Source: JBFISM01 sp041608535 | GTDB taxonomy: Bacteria; Actinomycetota; Acidimicrobiia; Spongiisociales; UBA5794 | Assembly: GCA_041608535.1 (NCBI GenBank) | Contig: JBFISM010000034.1 | Coordinates: 1 to 28,506 of the forward strand | Length of the DNA stretch: 28,506 bases | Direction of reading: 5' to 3' | Part shown: in pieces, positions 23,868-28,506 of the stretch | How the letters are laid out: each line of letters starts with the position of its first letter | Numbering within the stretch: position 1 is the stretch's first letter | Position numbers and translations under genes: made by a program | The notes under the pieces: model-generated | The model's database searches: none | What the model was told of the DNA's origin: nothing | What the model saw: the letters and a program-made list of their open reading frames with translations, nothing else

Positions 23868-25243
23868 GGCGGCGCATCGGTGCGTGCGTCTTGATGATGC
23901 TGGTTGTCCTGACCGGCGGCCTGGTGGTCGTGCCCGGATTCGCCCAGTCCTCCCTGCAAGAGCTTGTCGATGCGGCGGCGCCCGGCTCGACGGTTGACGT
24001 GCCGGCGGGAACGTACGCCGGGCCGGTCCGCATCGAGAAACCCCTCACCCTGATCGGTGCCGGCTCACCGGTGGTCGACGGGGGTGGCGACGGGGATGTG
24101 TTCTATGTGAGCGCCCCCGACGTGACAATCGAGGGGTTTGTGATCCGCAACACTGGCGACTCCCTCGATCGTGAGAACGCCGGGGTCTCGTCGGACAAGT
24201 CTCCCAGATTGACCGTCGTCAACAACACGTTCGAGGACGTGCTGTTCGGGGTGTTCGCCAGGAATTCACCGGAGACGGTGGTCGCCGGCAACCGCATCGG
24301 TGCCAAGAATCTCGAGTTGGGCAGGCGTGGCGACGGGATCCGTCTCTGGGAGAGTCCCAACAGCCTGGTCGAGGGGAACACCGTCACCGGCGGTCGGGAC
24401 ATGGTGCTGTGGTTTGCGGACGGCGTGGTGGTCAGGGACAACGTGGTCAGCGGCGGCCGCTATGGCCTGCACTTCATGTATTCGGACGGTGCGTTCGTCG
24501 AACGAAACCACCTATTCGACAACTCGGTCGGCATGTTCCTGATGTACAGCCTCGACCCGACCGTGCGCGACAACGTCCTCGAGGACAACTACGGGCCGTC
24601 CGGCTACGGGATCGGGCTCAAGGACATCGACGGAGCCGTCGCCACCGGCAACCGCTTCCTCGGCAACCGGGTCGGGCTCTACCTCGACAACTCCCCGTCG
24701 GCGGCCGGGGTGACCCAGCGGTTCGAGTCGAACGTGTTTGCGTACAACCGCACCGGTGTCGTCTTCCTGCCCTCGGTGAGGAACAACACCTTCACCGGCA
24801 ACGCGTTTGTCGACAACGGGGAGCACGTTGGCGTGCAGGGGTCGGGGAGCTTCACCGGCAACACCTGGACGGCGGACGGGCAGGGCAACTTCTGGAGTGA
24901 TTACGCCGGCTACGACGCCGATGGAGACGGCACCGGCGATATCGTTTATGTCGCCGCCGACCTGTTCTCGGAGCTGACCGACGACCATCCCGAGCTGCGG
25001 TTCTTCGTCGAAACCCCGGCGGCTCGCGCCGTCGACGTGGCCGCCTCGATGTTCCCCGTGTTTCGCCCGCGACCGAAACTGGAGGACACGGCCCCGCTCA
25101 TCTCCCCGGGGAACTTCGGACCTGCGGTCGGGGGAGCGGGGGAGGCGTCGGCGCTTGGGGCTGTCCTGGCGGGAGCCGGGCTCGTTGCGGTGTCGGCGGC
25201 CTTGTTCGCCGCCGCCAGTATGTCGGGGAGGAGTCGACCGTGA
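23864..25243 (+). CDS. nosD: Nitrous oxide reductase maturation protein NosD
   Basis: NosD is an exported beta-helix (CASH domain) protein required, together with the NosFY transporter, to assemble the CuZ site of NosZ. The 459-residue protein has a signal peptide (MRRRIGACVLMMLVVLTGG to about PGFAQ), then repeated strands such as VTIEGFVIRNTG, LTVVNNTFEDV, SLVEGNTVTGG and GVVVRDNVVSGG. It has the hallmark blocks RRGDGIRLW, GRYGLHFMYSDG, NSVGMFLMYS, GYGIGLKDID and GNRVGLYLDNSP, and NFWSDYAGYDADGDGTGD near residue 345. A hydrophobic C-terminal segment (AVLAGAGLVAVSAALFAAAS) may anchor it. Start ATG 23864 overlaps the NosB-like gene; its stop overlaps nosF by four bases (GTGA). Confidence 0.96.
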   Translation: MRRRIGACVLMMLVVLTGGLVVVPGFAQSSLQELVDAAAPGSTVDVPAGTYAGPVRIEKPLTLIGAGSPVVDGGGDGDVFYVSAPDVTIEGFVIRNTGDSLDRENAGVSSDKSPRLTVVNNTFEDVLFGVFARNSPETVVAGNRIGAKNLELGRRGDGIRLWESPNSLVEGNTVTGGRDMVLWFADGVVVRDNVVSGGRYGLHFMYSDGAFVERNHLFDNSVGMFLMYSLDPTVRDNVLEDNYGPSGYGIGLKDIDGAVATGNRFLGNRVGLYLDNSPSAAGVTQRFESNVFAYNRTGVVFLPSVRNNTFTGNAFVDNGEHVGVQGSGSFTGNTWTADGQGNFWSDYAGYDADGDGTGDIVYVAADLFSELTDDHPELRFFVETPAARAVDVAASMFPVFRPRPKLEDTAPLISPGNFGPAVGGAGEASALGAVLAGAGLVAVSAALFAAASMSGRSRP

Positions 25244-26094
25244 TCGAGCTGGATCGCGTCACCAAGCGGTACGGCAAGCGGACCGTCGTCTCTGAGTTCA
25301 GTCACGTGGTCGGTGCGGGGGAGTCGGTGGCGCTGTGGGGACCCAACGGGGCGGGCAAGACCACCGTGATCCGCTGCATCCTCGGCCACGTCTCATACGA
25401 CGGAGCTATCACGGTCGCCGGCGTCGATGCGCACCGGAACGGCAAGACGGCACGGTCCGTGATCGGCTACGTCCCCCAAGAGCTCGGCTTCTACGAGGAG
25501 ATGTCGGTCGTCGATCTGCTCGACTACTCGGCGACGCTGCGAGGCCTGGGGACGGCCAGGGTCGACGAGATCGTCGAGATGGCCGATCTGAGCGATCACA
25601 TCTCCAAGCGGATTCGCGAGCTGTCGGGGGGCCTTCGCCAGCGGGTGGGCCTTGCGGCTGCGCTGCTGCACGATCCGCCAATCCTGCTGCTCGACGAGCC
25701 GACTTCGAGCCTCGACGCCGCTGCCCGCGACAAGGCGATCCGGCTGCTCGAACAGCTGCGCCGCGAGGGTCGCACGATGATCGTCACGTCGCACCATCTC
25801 GAGGAGGTCGGGATGCTCGTCGACCGGGTGGTGGCGATGGAGGACGGCCGCATCGTTGCGGAGTGCGCTCCCAACGAGCTCGCCGAGCGGCTTGGGCTGA
25901 GGGCGTGGCTGCATGTGATCACCAACCACGGCAATGTCAACCGGGCAGTCGATGTGCTCAGCGAGCGAGGTTTCAACGCCAGGGCGAACAGTCGCGGGCT
26001 GCTCGTGGAGGTGTCGGCGCAGTCGAAGGGCCGGGCCGTGGCCCTGCTCCACGATGCGGGGGTCGAGGTGGAGGATCTGGAGGTATGGCGATGA
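25240..26094 (+). CDS. nosF: ABC transporter ATP-binding protein NosF
   Basis: This is the ATPase subunit of the NosDFY complex, whose exported product is thought to be needed for CuZ assembly (family knowledge). The 284-residue protein has Walker A GPNGAGKT (34-41), Q-loop YVPQELGFYEEM, signature LSGGLRQRVGLA, Walker B ILLLDEPTSSLD, and the switch histidine in MIVTSHHLEEVGM. The C-terminal 60 residues match NosF-type extensions (ARANSRGLLVEVSAQSKG). Start GTG 25240 overlaps the nosD stop, and the TGA overlaps the nosY ATG (ATGA), so all three are translationally coupled. Confidence 0.95.
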   Translation: MIELDRVTKRYGKRTVVSEFSHVVGAGESVALWGPNGAGKTTVIRCILGHVSYDGAITVAGVDAHRNGKTARSVIGYVPQELGFYEEMSVVDLLDYSATLRGLGTARVDEIVEMADLSDHISKRIRELSGGLRQRVGLAAALLHDPPILLLDEPTSSLDAAARDKAIRLLEQLRREGRTMIVTSHHLEEVGMLVDRVVAMEDGRIVAECAPNELAERLGLRAWLHVITNHGNVNRAVDVLSERGFNARANSRGLLVEVSAQSKGRAVALLHDAGVEVEDLEVWR

Positions 26095-26945
26095 CCGCTC
26101 CTGCAATCTCCGAGCGGCCGCGGCTCTCCCAGGTTGCGGTCGTGGCGCGCCGGGAGATGCGGTCCGCCCTCGCCGGCCGGTGGTTCTGGCTGTGGACCGG
26201 CGCATTCGTGGCTCTGGCCGCGATGCTCGTCACGGTTGCACTACCCGACAGCGACGTCACCGGCTACACCGGCTTCGGGAGGACGTCTGCGTCGTTGGTG
26301 ACGCTGGTACAGGTGATCGTGCCGTTGATGGGTCTGACGCTGGGTGCGGCAAGCCTCTCCGGTCAGCGGGAGACCGGGGCACTCAGGTTCCTGCTGAGCC
26401 ATCCGATCAGCCGCAGCGAGGCGCTGCTCGGCACCTTCGCCGGGCTCGCCGGCTCGCTTGCAGTCGCCGTTGCGGGTGGGTTCGGTGTGGCCGGCCTGCT
26501 CAGCGTCGCGGGGGGTGTGCGGGAGCACACCGGAGCTCTCCTGTGGATCGCTGGTCTGGCCTGGTTGCTGAGCGTCGCCATGCTGGGTCTCGGCATGCTG
26601 ATCAGCACGTTCGCCCGCCCGGGCAGCGCCTCGGGCGTGGCCATCTTTGCGTGGTTGTTGTTCGTGTTCGTGGGCGACCTGGGGTTGATGGCCACGTCGG
26701 CGGCCACTCGGATGCCCGTCGGGGTCCTGTTCTTCTCGGCCCTCGCCAACCCGATCGAGGCCTTCCGTCTGGCAGCGCTCACCAGCTTCACCGGGTCCCT
26801 GGACGTGCTGGGTCCGGCGGGAACCTTTGCCCTGGACACGCTCGGCGCATCGCTGCGGCCGGTGCTGGCGGTCGCGATGGTGGCCTGGGTGGTGGTTCCC
26901 CTCGGCGGTGCATGGGTGCGCTTTTGCGGCAGGAGTGACGTGTGA
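26091..26945 (+). CDS. nosY: ABC transporter permease NosY
   Basis: This is the membrane subunit partnering NosF. The 284-residue protein has about six hydrophobic segments and the ABC-2-type permease pattern: VVARREMRSALAGRWFWLW at the N-terminus, then the family motif SGQRETGALRFLLSHPISRSEALLG (quoted by its ends SGQRETGAL and SHPISRSEALLG), typical of NosY. A second cytosolic loop with FARPGSASG and a final hydrophobic stretch to VRFCGRSDV follow. ATG 26091 is favoured by GGAGG seven bases upstream; an in-frame ATG at 26085 is the alternative. It overlaps nosF (ATGA) and nosL (GTGA). Confidence 0.94.
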   Translation: MTAPAISERPRLSQVAVVARREMRSALAGRWFWLWTGAFVALAAMLVTVALPDSDVTGYTGFGRTSASLVTLVQVIVPLMGLTLGAASLSGQRETGALRFLLSHPISRSEALLGTFAGLAGSLAVAVAGGFGVAGLLSVAGGVREHTGALLWIAGLAWLLSVAMLGLGMLISTFARPGSASGVAIFAWLLFVFVGDLGLMATSAATRMPVGVLFFSALANPIEAFRLAALTSFTGSLDVLGPAGTFALDTLGASLRPVLAVAMVAWVVVPLGGAWVRFCGRSDV

Positions 26946-27469
26946 GAGCTGTGTGTGGACTGGTCCTCGCCCTCCTGGTGGCGAGCTGCGGGGCGTCGGC
27001 CACCGCGACTGATGGGCCGCCCGAGATCAACTACGGGCGGGACATCTGCATCGAGTGCGGGATGATCGTCGACGACCCCCGGTTTGCCGCCGCCTACCGG
27101 CTCGACGACGGAACCGAGAAGGTCTTCGATGATCTGGGGGGTCTGATCATCCACGGTCGCACGACCGGCGACCTGTCCACGGCGACCGTTTGGGTGCACG
27201 ACTACGAGACCGAGGAGTGGCTCCGTGCGGTCTCGGCATTCTACGTCCCGGTACGCGGAGTGGCCTCTCCGATGGGCCACGGCATCCTCGCCTTCGCCAC
27301 CACAGACCGGGCTGCTCGTTTTGCGGCGGAGCTCGGAGGTGAGGTGATCGACTGGGACACGGTGAAGCAACTACCGGTCGTGGACGACCTGCTCGGCCAC
27401 CACCACGACGAGCACGTCATGCAGGCGGAGGCGTCTCTCGAGACGGAAGGCCATGATCACGATGGATAG
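26942..27469 (+). CDS. nosL: NosL copper-chaperone lipoprotein
   Basis: NosL is an outer-face lipoprotein that delivers Cu(I) for NosZ assembly. The 175-residue protein has a short signal peptide with lipobox cysteine Cys16 (LLVASC), then the NosL copper motif CIECGM (Cys36, Cys39, Met41), and the conserved YRLDDGTEKVFDDLGGLI and ASPMGHGILAFAT blocks. The C-terminus is unusually histidine-rich (GHHHDEHVMQ, then GHDHDG), which might add metal-binding capacity. Start GTG 26942 overlaps the nosY stop by four bases. A cytochrome c gene follows after 10 bp. Confidence 0.95.
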   Translation: MRAVCGLVLALLVASCGASATATDGPPEINYGRDICIECGMIVDDPRFAAAYRLDDGTEKVFDDLGGLIIHGRTTGDLSTATVWVHDYETEEWLRAVSAFYVPVRGVASPMGHGILAFATTDRAARFAAELGGEVIDWDTVKQLPVVDDLLGHHHDEHVMQAEASLETEGHDHDG

Positions 27470-27479
27470 GAGAAAAACG

Positions 27480-27875
27480 ATGAAGAGGCTCCTGATCTAC
27501 GCGGCTTGCTTTGCGCTGATCGCTGCCGCATGCGGCGGCGGGAGCTCGGATGGCGATGGGGACTCACCCACTGCGACCACCACCGCAACGGCCGCCGGCA
27601 ACGCAGCCGACGGCAGCGAGCTCTTCGTGGCGACATGCTCCAGCTGCCACGGTGCCGATGCAACCGGGCTTCCTGGCCTCGGGAAGGCGCTGACGGCGAG
27701 CGACTTCGTTGCCGGAATGTCGGATACCGAGCTGGTGGCTTTCATCACCGAGGGACGTCCCGCCGACCACCCCGACAACGAAGCGGGGGTGGCGATGCCA
27801 CCCAAGGGCGGAAACCCGGCGCTGAGCGACGACGACCTGTTGGACATCGTGGCGTTCCTGCGAACCTTGCAGTGA
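27480..27875 (+). CDS. Lipoprotein class I cytochrome c
   Basis: This 131-residue mono-haem cytochrome has signal plus lipobox Cys18 (LIAAAC), a Gly/Ser/Thr/Asp linker (19-45), and one CSSCH haem site (Cys53, Cys56, His57) in a GSELFVATCSSCHGADATG context. The distal methionine is probably in VAMPPKGG, followed by LSDDDLLDIVAFLRTLQ as the C-terminal helix. Being last in the nos operon and membrane-anchored, it probably donates electrons to the CuA site of NosZ, as cytochromes in other nos clusters are thought to; this is inference. ATG 27480 has AGGAG seven bases upstream. A strong inverted repeat follows the stop. Confidence 0.93.
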   Translation: MKRLLIYAACFALIAAACGGGSSDGDGDSPTATTTATAAGNAADGSELFVATCSSCHGADATGLPGLGKALTASDFVAGMSDTELVAFITEGRPADHPDNEAGVAMPPKGGNPALSDDDLLDIVAFLRTLQ

Positions 27876-27877
27876 CT

Positions 27878-27934
27878 GATCGTCGAGTGTGCTTGGAACC
27901 TCGATTACGCGGTGAATAGGCACACTCGACGATC
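27878..27934. terminator. 15-bp inverted repeat with 27-base loop after nos operon
   Basis: Arms 27878-27892 (GATCGTCGAGTGTGC) and 27920-27934 are exact reverse complements, extendable to 16 bp, enclosing an AT-richer 27-base loop. It begins three bases after the cytochrome c stop and its right arm overlaps the tail of the decayed MetE-like gene. A terminator for both converging genes is the simplest reading; the long loop is unusual for that role. Confidence 0.6.
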
Positions 27935-28506
27935 ACCACAGCTCTGGCGAGATGCGATCTCGGCCCCCTCCGCCATGGCAGCGAGCTTGGCGTAGGCGAT
28001 GTCGGGGTCGACGGCGCCGAACCCGGCGAAGGTGGAGAAGCATCGACGATGCCCTCGTACTCCGGCTGGATGGCCTCGACCAAGGCGTAGAGATAGTCCT
28101 CGTGAGTGGGGTAGTGCTCGTTCGGCTGGAACAGGGCGATCACACCGGGCGAGGCGGCGTTCATGAAGCCCTCGACGGGCGAGGCGGCATCGACGGGGCT
28201 GCGGAAGTGGCCAGGTCCTCCTCGAGCGGCGCCATGTCCTTGACGGTGATCGGCCCGACACACTTCGGTCGCTTGTACGAGGGGGTGCCGCCGGTGCGGG
28301 CGGCTGGCTCGAGAAAGCCGGGGGAACTCCTCGAGATTCCGAGGCGGCTGGCGGGGGTTGTCGCCGTCGAACCCGGTGATGCGATCCTTGATATAGGTGG
28401 CGTAGCTGATCTTGCTCATCTCGCCGTCGCTCACCACGTCGACGCCTGCTTCCACCTGGCGCCGCACGACGTCGGCGACGGCCTCGGCCACCGCCTGCTT
28501 GTGGGC
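27905..28506 (-). pseudogene. Decayed MetE-like (cobalamin-independent methionine synthase family) gene, partial
   Basis: Read on the minus strand from the window edge, the fragment begins mid-protein (AVAEAVADVVRRQVEAGVDVVSDGEMSK, quoted by its ends AVAEAVADVV and SDGEMSK). It continues through ITGFDGDNPRQPPRNLEEFP, then shifts frame at a G run (28320-28324), continues as GFLEPAARTGG and KRPKCVGPITVKDMAPLEED, and shifts again near 28205-28212 to HFRSPVDAASPVEGFMNAASPG. After YEGIVDA the sequence jumps near 28040 to FSTFAGFGAVDPDIAYAKLAAMAEGAEIASRQ. In intact relatives more than 100 residues, including the zinc-binding region, lie between those two points. Two frameshifts plus the deletion make it a non-functional remnant. 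The N-terminus is outside the window. Confidence 0.85.

Overview
The window is a high-GC, densely packed chromosomal segment, most likely from an actinobacterium (Actinomycetota, possibly Acidimicrobiia; this placement is inferred). The clues are GTG/TTG starts, 1-8 bp stop/start overlaps, apparent leaderless promoters, a small actinobacterial-type basic protein and an anti-SD-poor set of starts. I see no insertion sequence, CRISPR array, phage gene or rRNA.

Left part (1-9000): a partial gene leaves the left edge, followed by a small secreted protein and a histidine-utilisation locus. hutU, a peptide-deformylase-family gene, hutF and hutI form one overlapping minus-strand operon, with hutH divergent. 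HutH, HutU, HutI and HutF convert histidine to N-formylglutamate plus two ammonia. The usual last enzyme, HutG, is absent, and a deformylase-fold metalloenzyme sits inside the operon where it would be expected. An ammonium transporter gene converges on hutH across a strong bidirectional hairpin.

Middle part (9000-20400): a large secreted beta-helix protein, a small basic protein, a frameshifted Gfo/Idh/MocA oxidoreductase whose frame runs through an antisense tRNA-Ser(UGA), a small helical protein, a cis-prenyltransferase with an unusual DGH motif, a GH18-like lipoprotein, a histidine phosphatase, a PH-like membrane protein coupled to endonuclease IV, a short membrane protein, a VanW-family protein and pyridoxamine-phosphate oxidase. 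These are mostly housekeeping and envelope functions.

Right part (20400-27900): a compact nitrous oxide reductase operon, rrf2-nosZ-nosB-like-nosD-nosF-nosY-nosL-cytochrome c, with almost every junction overlapping. NosZ is of the Sec/lipoprotein (clade II-like) type. NosZ, NosL and the cytochrome c all carry lipoboxes, so the electron and copper delivery chain appears tethered to the outer face of the membrane. A perfect TGTGA-N6-TCACA site lies just upstream of the Rrf2 gene, which keeps three cysteines. The window ends in a decayed MetE-like gene with two frameshifts and an internal deletion, abutting a long inverted repeat.

All calls are by eye from sequence; no search or alignment was run.
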